This document shows positions 42,962 to 55,340 of a stretch of DNA of 57,133 nt, one piece after another. A program made the translations under genes and the position numbers. The notes under the pieces are model-generated. The model saw nothing but the letters and a program-made list of their open reading frames with translations. It did not search any database and was not told the origin of the DNA. Numbering within the stretch: position 1 is the stretch's first letter; each line of letters opens with the position of its first letter. The stretch comes from Perkinsus olseni (Eukaryota > Perkinsozoa > Perkinsida > Perkinsidae): the NCBI GenBank assembly GCA_013115135.1, contig JABANP010000334.1, positions 1 to 57,133 of the forward strand, given 5' to 3'.

Positions 42962-43384
42962 CTAACAGTAATAGGGCTCGCCCTCACAATGCTCATCAGT
43001 GGGAGCGAAGCATAAGGAACCATCAGCCTTCTTGATGATACCGAAACACACCTTGGGTTCCTGCCACGTCTTGCAGTACGATCCCCACTTGGACATGCGG
43101 CACTGGTCGAGGTCGTTGCAAACGTCCTGACAGGTGGGCTCGGGCACTTCATGCTCAGGGCAGTAGACAGGCATTAGAGTGATGTCATCACACGACTCTT
43201 GCTCGGCAGGTTGGAAGCAATAGCCATCATCCTTGTGGTAGAAACCGAAGCAGACGCCGTTGCTCTTGCAGTAGGACCCGTACTTGGAGGCGGCGCATGC
43301 CTCATGCGACTCGCACATATCTTGACAGCTGTAATAGGTGGCCGAGGCACCAATGATGATAGCAAAAAACGCGGCAGATTTCAT
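42962..43384 (-). CDS. Secreted protein with two 8-cysteine repeats (copy 2)
   Basis: Intact single-exon gene of 140 residues; ATG at 43384 (MKSAAFFAIIIGASATY). Compared with the copy at 16057-16479 only four residues differ by my reading (EI to DM in the first repeat, D to E in TWQ(D/E)PKVCF, and K to E in TD(K/E)HCEGE). All sixteen Cys are kept. The frame continues upstream for 31 codons to 43477, but the ATG at 43384 matches copy 1 and gives the signal peptide directly. The near identity means a recent duplication or ongoing gene conversion. Confidence 0.9.
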   Translation of the reverse strand: MKSAAFFAIIIGASATYYSCQDMCESHEACAASKYGSYCKSNGVCFGFYHKDDGYCFQPAEQESCDDITLMPVYCPEHEVPEPTCQDVCNDLDQCRMSKWGSYCKTWQEPKVCFGIIKKADGSLCFAPTDEHCEGEPYYC

Positions 43385-44001
43385 AGAGGGGAACGTCAAA
43401 AAAGTCCAACTGACAGGATTACCACGTGGTCCACGTGACCGGATTTCGAAATAAAGGAGATTACAGTGACCCACCACTGATCTCGTTGCTTAAGAGTCCT
43501 TAAATGTGGTCATAGAATAGAAAAAAGAATATCTTTGAAACGCTTGTAAGATCCTCTTCACCGCGCGGTACATATCTTCAACGCCAAGATACCCCATTGC
43601 ATTTTGCAGATTTATCGGGCATCCGCTAGATTTCTCATCAATCATGTGTAATAAGGATAAACCTCTCCACGCCAGAACAGCACATCTATCGCAGCAAGCA
43701 ATCCCCCTTGCGTGATCATAGCCTGAGCAGACAACATGCGAATGTTGTCTTCCAAGAGAGAGAAGACAAACTGAGACAGCCCAATCCGAGAAATGCGTAT
43801 ATATCACGGTCGGTGCACGTAGTTGAGCCTCCAACAAGAGCGAGCCTCGTCATCCGTGTTGAGTGCAGGATTGGTGCTCCGCATCAACTATTCGCGCTGC
43901 ATGATCCAAATTGACCAGCCTTTGCCCCGAACTGGAATACTTTCTCAGTGGTCACATGAAACCATCAATAAGCTAACTAAGAGTTGTCTTGTAGAACGGA
44001 A
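43385..44001. other. Spacer between Cys-rich gene and GST kappa (copy 2)
   Basis: About 0.6 kb, no supportable gene. Largely unlike the matching spacer of copy 1 (16480-17009) although both flanking genes match closely; short islands of similarity remain, for example near the GST stop. Confidence 0.5.
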
Positions 44002-44936
44002 TCACAGTCGGCTACCACTGGACCCGAGTTTTCTTGCCGGATTGATGCCGTGATACTCCTTATTGAGCAGATGGGCGATATGCTCCCAGCGATCTCCGCC
44101 GAAGAATGTGTGTGGCTTGTCGCACGCATGGACGACGATGGTAGGCGAACCGAAGGAGTGATACTTCTGAAAATAGAAGTGTCCGATACATCGAACTTCC
44201 GACTCGGGTGACCTCCAACGCCTCGTCTGTCGCCTGAACAAGGTCGGCCTTACCAACCGTCTTTGACTCCTCGATCATCTTATCGGCGGCTGTTCCGTCC
44301 AGACCAGCGCTTCCGCATATCCCACGTAAGAATTCATCATCTGCAACTCTCTAAAAGATGACACCACACTTGGCCGACTCACTGATCTCCATCAGATTGT
44401 TCTGCGAGTCCCTGAGACTGTTGTCCTCCCAGAGTGCTTTGAAGGCCGACTCGGTGAGCTTCTCTCTAGTCTTCTGGTCCGATGCGGCTGCCAGCAATCT
44501 GTAAGCTCATCAGTATGACGATAACCCATACAGAAGCCCCTCACCTCTGAACAGTTAAAATCTGCAACGCCACCTGACTGAAGAAGTTCCTCGGCGCGCG
44601 GAGCATGAGAACATCGAGGATCCGAGCCGCTCTCCTGCCGGCGGTGATAACAACTGCCGTTCGACAGGTGTCGAGGATACCGGAGATCTTCCTGCATGTA
44701 CTTCCCCTTGTTGGGGACCATCGCTGGTGGACGATTCTTGCTCCCCTTCATGATTCCACCCAGGAATACCGGACGTAATACAACATCAACATTCCATGCG
44801 GTACCTACGACCATGAGATGGATACTGCCTGTGTATCGTCACACCTACGGTATTGCTTTAAGGTCTGCCAAGCGAGGTAAGTGTAGGGTGATATAACATC
44901 ATAGAAGAACTCAACCTTCACGTCGCCAGATGGCAT
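44002..44936 (-). CDS. Glutathione S-transferase kappa / DsbA-like oxidoreductase (copy 2)
   Basis: Spliced - strand gene, ATG at 44936. It matches copy 1 exon by exon: VKVEFFYDVISPYTYLAWQ with the active-site Ser, WNVDVVLRPVFLGGIMKGSK, NRPPAMVPNKGKYMQEDL, the RILDVPMLRAP-type segment, and GSPTIVVHACDKPHTFFGGD. It ends near GINPARKLGSSGSRL at 44002. A handful of substitutions (L to V, L to M, C to S and others) separate the copies, with intron sequence also conserved, so the duplication is recent. A glutathione-dependent redox or conjugation role is expected. No clear organelle signal. Confidence 0.85.
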
Positions 44937-45448
44937 CAGAGAAGAGGAGCAGAAGAATTGACTGCTAGCACAAGTGTGTATTGTCATCGGCGCTGACGCC
45001 TAGCTCGGGTCAGTATTTCTAGAACGACGGAACAGTCCTGTTCTGACGAGTCCCAACAAGCTGGCAGCCGGGTCATTTGTATGCATCGTGAAGTGAGGCC
45101 CGACTTTTGCTCACTCGATGAACAGTATATCATCGAGTCCTGGGTGATGTGCGGAGGTACAAAATCTTATGACACTAGAACGCGACATTGTATGATGGGT
45201 CAACAGTTGGCATGATATGTGAAATACTCGCTAATGGTATCACAAACGAAAACAAAAGTCTCGAGGAATTTATAAAAAAGTTGTGAAAAGAGCGCGGGAT
45301 TTCGCTTGGAATTCGCTTGTCAACGGGAGAGGTGAAAAGCACCATTAGTGTACAGCGATGAAATCGCGCGATCCGAAACAGCAGGGAAGAACATCTTGAC
45401 AATTAGTCACTAAAGAGCCATCGCTCGCTGACATACTTAATAACGTCC
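44937..45448. other. Intergenic region
   Basis: No supportable gene. The similarity to copy 1 of the GST region ends near 44.98 kb. Confidence 0.5.
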
Positions 45449-48400
45449 TTATTTAGAGATAGTTTGCTCGGGATTGCACCATTTGCACGTGAAGCTTTCA
45501 TCTTTGTACTTGTTCGAGGTGCGCGCCGACGGGCCCCCTTTATCCCTGGACCCTCGCAACCTAGCCGTACCATCAAGACCAGCGACCCCACTGTGCGGTA
45601 CATTTCCGCAACACACGAGATCAAACTTGTCTCGGACCGAGCAGTCGCTATCAGAGCTGCACAATTTTCGCCACTCAGGCCTACGATTTGCAGCGCTGCC
45701 CCGGGGTCTAGCGTACGGATCCACGCAGAGGGAAAAGACACCGTTGAGCATCTCCGGTACGTATTTTTCGAGTATCGTTGAAGACTCCTCTAAACATGGG
45801 TTTGAATTCACTTCAATAAGCCATACGCCACCATTCTCATCTATCATGAAGTCATATCCGAAGATCTGGAATGAGTTACTGTTGGGCGAGCGAAATTGTC
45901 TCAGCGTGGCATGCAATGATATCGCCATTGCTCTATACATGGCTGAGCGCATCTCGCCGTGCACATCAAGCCTCGGTGGGCAGCTGGGTCCCCCAGCATT
46001 CTCATCAGCATAAGCTTGCAAGTCATCGAAGGACATCTGATTGCCGTCCTCGTATTGGCCGTAGTTGTCTCCGCGTTTCTGGATGGCGTTGTTGCAGAGG
46101 TGCATCATCTTATCACCTTCACCATTCTTTCGAGACGGATCGTACTGTACCTGCCAGAATACATCGTAGTGGTCGAGCGCATGAAAGACGAACTCACCGA
46201 TGCCGTCCGTACATAGCCTTCTCGGTAACAGTAGGCGTGGAGAGTCGGTGTCAAAACAAGCCACATACGAATGTCGAACTTGCGCTGGTTGATGAGCATC
46301 GGCCGATCGATGTATCTGCTGATCGTGATGCCAGGGACCACGTTCCCTCCAGGGCGTGTGCATACTTTTGTAGAACCCAGTTGGCAACGGCCCCTTTACT
46401 CTCCTTGCTCTTCCCGTTCTTCGCGGCCACTTGAGCCGAGTTTCCTTGAGCAGCTGATGTGGTCGTCCTAACATGATATTCAGCTGACCGCGTCCCATGA
46501 ATAGCATAATGGCGAATATCTAGCGGCCCATCTGATCGCAAAGTGCACCAAACTTACTCCTTCTGCCCGCATTCTGTTCCTTCGACGTCGGCGTTCTCCT
46601 CGCCCTTAGTGTGCGAGGGAACTGTGCTCGCCGTAGTTGAGACCACACTGCTGGATCTGTGAAAGAATTTCGCACGAAAACGAAGCAAAAATGATGCGAC
46701 ATAGTTGGGCAAGAGACGAGCGTTACTCTGGGCCATCGGTGTCCTCTTGAGCCTTGTCGGCGTTGCAGAGCTGGGGTACCTCCGAGGTAGCCGCGTCCCT
46801 AAGAGGAAACAGTCGAAGGAACGACTTAGACAGAGATCTTCTACAAGCCTCCTTTGATTTCGGTCTTTCCAACCGGGCCGGGACTCGAGCTGCGGGCTCG
46901 CCGTAGATCGCCGACCTGATAATATCGAAAGACACGCAGAGCTTCCGGTACAGGGAGAGGGACTACTTCCGTGGACTCTGGGAAACTGAGACGGCGTAGC
47001 ATTTTATAATGAGGGCCATCTCTTTTGAACACGGCTCGGCGGAGCTCCGCTGCAGTACGAATAACCTGCCGTACAGCGAGAGACGGTACGATAGTAAGCT
47101 TCACCACTGCTGAAGTCACCTTGATTCCACGACCACGGCTGAGGGCCGCAGGCTTGAGCATCCATTGGGGTTCAACGTCAGGGGCTGCCGGCACGAAGCA
47201 GGACGGCATGGAGTACTTCACTGTAAGACTGGACCGTAGGTTCGTAGCACTGACCGATCGACTTGAGATCTGACGGGTAATAAGCACACTTGATGAATAC
47301 AGGCGGTGCTGCAAGGCTGACCAGACGAGACACGTTGTGAGGTTGGTCCATGCCCTTTCGGAGGAGGAACCGATTAGAGCCGGCACACAGGTTACTCGAG
47401 ACTCGAATCTGAACACAGTGCACATCAACAGTCGAACTCTCCCTAGCGTTCAAAAGGAACTATCAATCTGCTGCAGGAAGTCTAGGGGCGACTCGCCCCG
47501 GGCGAGTAAAGCCTAGCCTCAGTCCTTACACAGATATCATCTCTCCGAGGTGAAGTATCATCCGCGGGCTCTGCTGCTCCCTCCTCTGCCGCATCACAAG
47601 AGCAAACCTAGCGGGACGTCGGCACAGCCTCAGCGACTATGGGGAGACGTTTCACCTTGGTCATGACTTCGGTGGCGAGAGTGAAATCCTCGAGCCCGGA
47701 GGATGCTTCCCCCGGGACAGCAACATGATGATCTGTGCGCTTCAAGGAGATTATTACCGACACCGGTATTATCTGTTGAAGAATAAATCATCCTCTGCAC
47801 CGTATGGTACCGAACCTTACGTCCCACAGATTCAAGTTGACCTCTCCACAATACCGAGCCAGGTTACGCAAGAGAGCAGCCTTTGTGCCTGGGGACGAGA
47901 AAAAGTGGTTGTCATTGGGGAGGCCCTTCAATGCCCCACAGAGTTCATGACAACCACCGAAGTAGTTAACAAGCTGCGGTTGGCATACGGTGGTGCCGCC
48001 CAGATCCTGGGAGTTGGCCATCCGGCGCAGAGTCTCCGTAGCATTAGGAAGACTTTGTTTCCACTTCAAGTTGAACATGCCTGACATTCGCTCGTTGCTG
48101 GGTGAGAGAGGTGAAGCGTCACCCTTACTATAGCAGAACTCAGAGTAACTTCCTTGATGCGTCACCACTACTCTCCACCAGGGACGCGTTCGACCCAGCA
48201 TTCCTTCTATCGCGCTGTGGTTGTTGCCGGCGCAGAGGACTATGCTGAAGCATTTGCCTGAGGCCAGATCCACTGGTGAGGAGGAAGAGGGAATGGCTCT
48301 CAATTACCCTCCACATTTTGTATGGCATCAGCGTAGCTCAGGAGGTGACCTATGGCACCATTGGAAACCAGTGAGACAGGAAATCGGGCTCACCAGGGGG

Positions 48401-49378
48401 TAGGCTAGCGAGACCTTCCTCTCTGGCAATCGCGGCCATCAGAGCAGCCCTGTTCTTCGAGAAGGGGATATCAGTATCAGGGAACGTCAGGCCTCGACCC
48501 AAGGATTGTGCCCGTCGAATAGCGCCACTGGGAGCCAGCATGTCTGTACACCCGTCTTGAACAGGTGCTCCTGGAGGTTGCTCATCGATCGTCACGTCCT
48601 CTCTCTTCAAGGCCGACGGCTTCGCCCCCACACGCCTCAGTGTATTTACTGCTTCCACCGGTACGACTTTCTTGACGCTAACACGTTTCGAATAATTGCT
48701 AGGCCTTTTGCTGGACGGTTGTGCTTCAAGCCTTCTCATACTCACTACTCCATCCGGGTCGCCCGAGTACGGCCCGGTGGGCCCCGCATCTCCTACGTAC
48801 AGCACAGATCAGGACAGGGAGCAAGGACATTGCAGCGAGTGGGAGACGTACTGGTCCTTTGCTGTTGTCCCGGTGATCGCTTCCTGTACACCTTGCTAGG
48901 GCGAGCCACAGGTAAGGGGAACTGGCGATGGTGAGGTAGTGCAATCGACTGTCTCTGAGGAGCAGTGAATTCTCAAGATACCACCGCGCTGCATGGGAGG
49001 GTTAGCGGAGCGACAGAGGATCGATGAGTACCCGAGTGAGCGGTTGAACGGTGCCTTCCACTTCGAGTCCCTTTCTGATATCATTAACGGTTTCACGAGG
49101 CGTGAGGGATGCCAACGAGGTCCTACCGCGGTGTATGCCTGTAAAGAAGAACTCTACGTGGGCAAACATAGTGTCACCACTTGCTCACCGCGAGACCGAG
49201 CCGCATTGATAGCGATGATTTCTGGCAGTTCAGGCTTGCCGCCGGAGACCCTCGGGATGGTTGATCGACGACGCTTCAAACAAGAGGTCTGTTTCTCTTC
49301 GACATCCGTCAACTCAGCTCGGTTCGCTAACGAAGCTGGCAGGAGCAACTTGAGCGAAGTTATCTTGCTAATCAGCAT
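45449..49378 (-). CDS. Tubulin tyrosine ligase-like (TTLL) enzyme, spliced
   Basis: ATP-dependent amino acid ligase acting on tubulin tails (polyglutamylase, glycylase or tyrosine ligase). On the - strand: a basic, disordered N-terminus (probable ATG at 49378; KRRRSTIPRVSGG), exons to 48350 (KNRAALMAAIAREEGLASLP), then FNLKWKQSLP and LVNYFGGCHELCGALKG, typical of the TTL entry region. The ATP-grasp core follows: PQWMLKPAALSRGRGIKVTS, RYIDRPMLINQRKFDIRMWL, CYREGYVRTAS, YDPSRKNGEGDKMMHLCNNA and the metal-binding EVNSNPCLEESS. The C-terminus has an unusual Cys cluster (LCSSDSDC, LVCCGN, CKWC) before the stop at 45449. Many short introns. Which amino acid it adds is not clear. Start is tentative; the gene lies about 180 bp from the RIO2 stop. 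Confidence 0.75.
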
Positions 49379-49554
49379 TGAAAACAACAATACACCCACT
49401 AAAGGCTAAGTCCCTCATGAGAGGGGACTTCCCACAGAATGGTGTTAGCGACGCAGAGCAAGGCATCTCATAAGAAACAGGAGTACGTTGAGGTAGGGGA
49501 GAATATGATGCAGACCAGTCGAAAAGAGGAAAGGACACCTTCGGTAGATGACGA

Positions 49555-51808
49555 CTAGAACCACGAACCAAGAGAGCTGTTCTCCTTGATCTCTCGCTGG
49601 TTCTGTCTAGCTTCCCGAGATTTCTGTACATTAGGCTTGGCCTTGTTCTTGGATCGTAATTGACGATTCACCTGTCGGCCGATAACAAGGAGGGACGGCC
49701 AATATCATCGAGGCTACCTTCGCCCGGACGTCCTTCTCCTGGGGCTTTCGCCTCTGTCTCCGCAAAACGTGGTTTTGGCTCTTGATGATACGTCGCTTCT
49801 CATCGCGGTCCTCCCATTCGGATGCCGTCGACTGAGAACAAGGAGCTCTCCTCGAGGCCGTCGCCAACGCTGCAGCACTCACCCCCTGCTCATCGCTATC
49901 AGCTCCTCCATTCTCCTCAGGGGACTTCTTGTCCTCATCCCCTTCCATCTCTGCCAGCAGATCATCGATTGTCTCGTTGCCCTCCGCTAAGTCAGGACAG
50001 TCCTCCTGGTCGAGCTCAGTGAATGCCTGAAGTCCCGGTAATGGCTAGGGAGTGGCGACCAACTAGTGTCTACCGCGCAGCTGTCCATGAGAAGCTTATC
50101 CTCTCCTTCCGTGATAACGCCGGACAGGTTGATGCCGTCCACCTTCGTCTTGGCACGATAAACAGGGAGAACATCGTCCTCAAAGGAGGGAACGGTATCC
50201 ACCACATACTTGTGGTTCTTGGCGAAGTAGGTAGCAATGCACTCAACATCCCTGATCGATGATACAGCCTGAAGGCTGGTTTACAGAGGGGCTTATGATA
50301 CCTCTCAAAGATGCGCTTAGCGTCGGGATTCTCGACCGAGAGAACTTGAGGAAAATCAATAACGTAGACCTCGTAGTCCTCAACTTCACTGAGCTCATCA
50401 AGAGGGTCTTCCCGCCTGTAAGAGAGGATAAGTCAAAGCCTATCGAAGCTACCATGGTAACTATCATACACTGTCCGTATGAGGAGATTGAATTCATTGA
50501 AGTCACCGTGGATTACACCGCTCTGGGCAATACTCAGGAGTAGGGACCTGAGGGAGATGACCCCATAACCTAGCAACGAGCCTCAGGCAGACGGGATGAC
50601 CGTAAGATCGTAGAACGTAATATAAGGAGAACCTTGAGACCATTCCATGGTGAGTTATTAAGCCCGAGGGTTACCAATGGTTACTCGAGGTTTACCATTG
50701 ATAACTCTCGGGCGTGAGTATCCTTCTGTATCCTGTAAGTATAAGTCTAACTGCCCCTCCAACGTTACGGGGGATACTGGAAAGCTATCTTAAATCCAAG
50801 GAGGGCGGTTCACAGTAGAATTCTTGTGCACTATCCAGAAGATTGAGACGATAACGTATACTGATATGATGAATTATCATTTACTACATGCATCTTTCCA
50901 GAAGTATCTCAGGCTTTTCCAGCTTCCGTATTTGACACATAGGTGTGGCATCATCAAGGTACTCCATCACAATAGCATGTCGGTTACTGCCCACGGGCTC
51001 AGGGACCTGCCAATGACCACTGAAGCACTAGCCGGGCGGAGGGCACGTACAGGGAACCCGGCCTTGTAGAGCTCAGTGAGGTAGGCGTACTCCTTAGCAG
51101 CAGCCAATCGAGCTAAGTACATCCTGAGACAGTCCAGTCAAAGCGGCAAGACCAATGGTGTCACTCAAGACCCACCAGCTCGCCGACTGACGATGCTGTA
51201 GATAATCCCGATTCTCCTTCACTGTCTTGAAGGAGACTCTTCCAAGGCGGTGGAACTTGATAACAAGCTGACGGCCTATCGCAAATGTACCCCATGGACC
51301 AGGGAAGAGGGGAAGCTGCTATCACCTTCATCATCAGTACAGACATGAATATCGCTCTCCTTACCAACGCCGACTCTCTGGCCTACTCCCGCGATGTTGC
51401 CACGGGACATCAGTGTCCTGAAAAGACCCATGAGACTTACTAGGAGGAAGAGATCAACCCACCGGAGGGCTAGGAAGTCGTAGCCGTTATAAGTGAGTTT
51501 ATATCCGTCGTATGTCTTCCCATCATGAGCTACGAGTTTGTGCTTGAGGAGGTTCTGTAGGGTCTTGAAGCAACCTGAGCAGGCCCACAAACTACAGCGG
51601 AACAGCCTCAGTAAAGGACAGTACCTCCCCGCTTAAGGCCAGCAATACTCTCGACCAGCTGCAGAGGAACGAGCTCGTGATTCTTGTGGCCAACCTCGAG
51701 AGCCTGAGCGTGGCTGAATGAAGGTCACTCTGAGCTGTGAGGGATTACCTGGAGAACTCGTAGATCCTCTTTACTGAGGTAACGGAAGATTTCACAATCC
51801 AAACGCAT
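49555..51808 (-). CDS. RIOK2: RIO2 serine kinase (40S ribosome maturation), spliced
   Basis: Late 40S pre-ribosome assembly ATPase/kinase. ATG at 51808 starts [20 protein letters not shown], then [20 protein letters not shown] and [17 protein letters not shown]: the winged-helix domain specific to RIO2. Next are [31 protein letters not shown] (P-loop-like), [13 protein letters not shown] with the ATP-binding Lys, and [13 protein letters not shown]. The catalytic loop [12 protein letters not shown] has the Asp and the metal site reads [39 protein letters not shown] and an acidic region follow. The basic tail ([39 protein letters not shown]) matches RIO2 C-termini; stop at 49555-49557. At least seven short introns. 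One of the surest assignments in the window. Confidence 0.9.
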
Positions 51809-51908
51809 CCGACTAAGGGAAAGGCAACTGAGGTATCACCACCACGAACAACGCTCCGCTCCGAACTCAATGCAAAAGATTCAGGGAAACACCAATTCGG
51901 AAACAGTA

Positions 51909-53190
51909 TCACCAGTAGAGTACATGCTGATGGTCGTCATCATCATCCTCTCCTTCTGACAGCACGTCAGGCTCGAGCTGCTGATGGACTCCCAGGTTGT
52001 CGCCGTTGAACCGCCCCTCTGTAAAATAGTCCGGATCAGGAATATGTGTATCAAGTGGACGACTCTTGTGCTGAGGATGAGCGGGGATGCGGAGTGGATC
52101 TCAGACAAGACCCCCACCTCGGATGAAGGCACTGACACCGCAGTCCCCCCAGAGGACGATCCTGCCCTACGTTTGTGTTTACGGCCACGAGGGGGTGGTG
52201 CCAATCTGTAACGGTTCGCGTTGGAGGCCCCTTTGATCCCACTACTACAGCTCCGCTCTCTCCAACGCTATTTCCTTCACTTCCTTGCCATCCAGTAGCG
52301 AAACGTCCTGCTTGCCACGGACCTGTGCTTCGTGAGCGGCTATGAGAATCCGAGCCTGATCATGCTCTGCCGCAATAAGAGCTCTGACGTCAGAGCGGTC
52401 TAACTTATACCTACCGACCACATCTCCCTTCCCTTCAGTCCTCTGCTATTACATATCCTCCACGTGGACTCTGTCCTTAAGGTAGGCTTTAACCCTTTGG
52501 AGACGCTTCCGCTTCAGTCGAACCGCGCACTGCCAGCAAGTCCTTAGCACCTATGACGAAGGCATCACAAGGCTGCTCTCAGCAGTCCCGACGCACGGTC
52601 TGCCACGCTGTCTTCTCTGGAGTTAGGCCCAGATCCTGCAGCTCGAGGTAACCGTGGATGAAGCGCTCATTGAGCTTGACTAGGGCCGGATGCATGTCGG
52701 CTTCCTTCATCTCTTGCAAAACCTACAGAAAATTCAATCTGTCTTCCGTTGACACCCACCAGACACACCATGAGAGCTGAGGATGCCGTATGCCTGTGGG
52801 AAAGTATATGGCCATGGGCTAGCAGAGAATAGGAGGTCTCATCCATCGGCAGGTTATGGGCCTTGAATAATCTACTACTCTTATACCACTCATTGTAGTC
52901 TCCCTGACACACACAGTAGCGGCCAGTGACTCCATCAGTCACCAACCTTCACGAGGGCCTTCCACATAATTGAATTGAGAGATGTCCGCAGCTGTTGGGT
53001 ATTGGTAAAGTCTAGCTCGTCGCCCGCCTCCTCATCAGACTCTATTACACCGCTCTCTGCTTCCAGCTGTGCCTGCCATGACCCCCTCCCGAGGACTCAA
53101 GCCCTCAGGCCCTACATCAAGGTAGCTGTAGTTCTGCCTTCTGTAGCGAGGCAGCTCCTCCTTATCCAATACTTCGACCACCGTTAGCGT
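51909..53190 (-). CDS. PPR-like protein with disordered tail, spliced
   Basis: On the - strand: an acidic start (LEAESGVIESDEEAGDELDF), NSIMWKALVK joined across a short intron to GDYNEWYKSSRLFKAHNLPM, then ETSYSLLAHGHILSHRHTAS and VLQEMKEADMHPALVKLNER. These helical pairs, with L..M...G..P-type phrasing, resemble pentatricopeptide repeats. Further exons: GRYKLDRSDVRALIAAEHDQ, LLDGKEVKEIALERAEL, a basic segment (APPPRGRKHKRRAGSSSG), and the tail DTHIPDPDYFTEGRFNGDNL ending DDDDHQHVLYW at 51909. The 5' end is not resolved (about 53.1-53.2 kb). If PPR, an organellar RNA-binding role is likely; the basic/acidic tail is unusual for that. Confidence 0.5.
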
Positions 53191-53748
53191 GGAGGTCCTG
53201 AGGGCCTACGGTCCAGTCTTCCCAGCCCGTGTCAGGTCATTACTCGCTCTCTCCATCCGCACCGAAAATTGGCCGTGCTATTTTAGGCTTACTAACGTAA
53301 TGTGTCTGCGGGAAGACTCGAAGGCCCCTAGCCCCTGAGGGTAGCTGGTGACGGGCGGTTACGAGGAGGTCACGAGTGAAGGCTGTGGAAAGGATCATTG
53401 AGTAACATTTTGGAACTGATTTGAGCTCGAAAAGTCACAAACGTGCACCATTCCGGCAGCGGAGCGTAGCTAGTATTTGTCAACTTCTCACAATTTACTT
53501 CTCCTTTAGGAAGCGCATCTTGTGAGTTGTGGAAGCAGGCCAAGGACAGGTAGGAAACGACTTAACCCTCGGAGGCGTTAACCTACGAAGTTCCTGGGAA
53601 ATGGAGGAGGAGGAGGATGGCAGTGCGCACGTCCGATACCCGAAACTGCTACTTAGGGCAGCCACACTCCCGAAGATGCTCCCTCGTCGCTCCCTCGGAA
53701 TTTGTACTTGAGATTTTGGGAGTTTTCGCTACTTTTCAGAGTTCCCCA
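53191..53748. other. Divergent promoter region
   Basis: About 0.55 kb between a - strand and a + strand gene. An Asp/Glu-rich frame near 53600 (GGAGGAGGAGGAGG) may be a 5' exon of the next gene, but nothing supports it. Confidence 0.45.
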
Positions 53749-55340
53749 ATGGCACCTCCCTCACCGCCTGATTCATTCTCGAATTACTACTCCAAGTGGG
53801 ACTCCTATGCTGCTGGCCTCGGTGAAGATGTTAATGATGATGAGATGCCGGGCTCAATAGCGGACCAGTCTAGGCCCGTGGCCGAGGCTAGGCAACAGAT
53901 GGAACGCCAAAATCAAGTCTCTGCACAGAAGGTACTAACGTAATGGTACTCGAATACCTCAGGATTTAAATTTCTAACTCTAAACTTTTCAACTTTCTCG
54001 GCGCATCCTACCGCCCGTACTGCTTCGGTACTGTCCGTTAGCCGTAGTAACCTTGCGTGTGTGAGGGGTCATAGTCAAAGGCTTCAACCTGCTCGAGTTG
54101 AGCTGGTGGAGTTAAGACTCGTGGTAGTCTCGAGGCTGTCCATTGAGCTTGAATCCGCTAACTAGTGAACGTCTGATCTCGAGTATCGGAGAATTTCTTG
54201 CTCTGCCATCGCCTCCGCTCGCGGCAGCTCGATCGTGCCCGCTCTCAGGCTGCGATGCTCGCTAAAATGAAGGAGAATGAGATGACATTGGAAGCGAGTG
54301 ATCTCAAGGACGATGATTCCAAAGTTATTCACGTATCTGACAAAGGGCTAGAGGGCAAAGCCCTGAGGCTACGAGGAGTGAAGGACCGCACTGTTCTCGT
54401 GGAGGTGGATAAAATATTGAAGATGTTCATCGAAGAGTTCGAGGGCTGCAAGGTCTTGGTGCAAAGCCAGTTGGTCACTGGAACGGCTGAGCTGTGGTCC
54501 TGTAAGAACTCCTCCTTGTGTCTCCTTAAAGGGGTGGAGACGGTCCAGTGCGACGCCTGTAACGATGTGTCAATCACCGGCGCTGTCAGAGTGTGCAGTA
54601 GTAACTGTACGGGATTGAAGGTTAATGGTGCGGAGGTAGCAGAAACCGGGATGACAGAGCAGATCCTGAGCAAGTCCGATGAGCATGGCAAAGTCACGAG
54701 CGACAAGATGCAGCGATTCGGCCATGACCAATTGCCGGTGATGGATCTTGGAGAGAAGACGAAGCCTTCTGCGGAGAAGGACATAGCCGAGTCGCAGAAG
54801 GAGCTGGGTAGGGAGGTCCTGGTGTGTGGTGTGGTAGTAGTGCTATCAGGTAACGATGCCTTCAAGGAATGCGACTTTATGCAGGCAGTAGTTTTCTACA
54901 CGAACGCATTGGACCATGACCCTAGGATGGCCGTGGCCCTGTCCAACAGAGCACAGTGTTGGTTGAAGCTGGGGGACCTGGACAAGTGAGGGCGAAGTGG
55001 GAGGGAAGGGTGAATAGCATGTGCTTGACTTCAGGGCGGAGACAGACGCCTTGAAGGCAGCCGGGCTGGAGGAAGCTCCTGATCGGATAAGAGCCAAGTC
55101 GTGGTTCCGCGCGGGAATGGCTCGGCACGGCAGAGGTACTGAACGCTTCGTAAGTAGAAAAGCTCATCGGATTGAGATTTCTCTTGGCGGACTGTGTCAC
55201 CAGCGGATGGTGCTGCAGGTGACTTCGCCGGAGCTTGTGAATGCTTGAGTAAAGCGCAGGATATTGACCCCAAGAACCCTCAGATCGACCATGCCTTCAA
55301 GATGGCAGAATTCAAGATGCGTCAGAAGCCGAGACAGTGA
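53749..55340 (+). CDS. C-CAP/TBCC-like beta-helix fused to TPR repeats, spliced
   Basis: ATG at 53749 (MAPPSPPDSFSNYYSKWDSY). The long second exon has a helical linker (RARSQAAMLAKMKENEMTLE), then a Val/Cys-rich beta-helix-like block: VIHVSDKGLEGKALRLRGV, EEFEGCKVLVQSQLVTGTAE, GVETVQCDACNDVSITGAVR. This strand pattern recalls the C-CAP/cofactor-C domain of cyclase-associated and tubulin-cofactor proteins. After an acidic/basic linker come TPR units: GNDAFKECDFMQAVVFYTNA, NRAQCWLKLGDLDK/AETDAL and AFAGACECLSKAQDIDPKNP, ending RQKPRQ at 55340. TPRs typically bind chaperones or scaffold proteins; the combination suggests a cytoskeleton-linked co-chaperone, which is inference. Introns of about 50-150 bp. 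Confidence 0.6.

Noticed and set aside
43385..43477. Longer start for the second Cys-rich protein (31 extra codons)
   Set aside because: The shorter ATG at 43384 matches copy 1 and gives a proper signal peptide at once.
47725..48084. + strand 119-codon open frame
   Set aside because: Antisense to the TTLL exon with LVNYFGGCHELCGALKG, which fits the family.
49769..50262. + strand open frames over 49.77-50.26 kb
   Set aside because: The opposite strand here encodes well-conserved RIO2 kinase exons.
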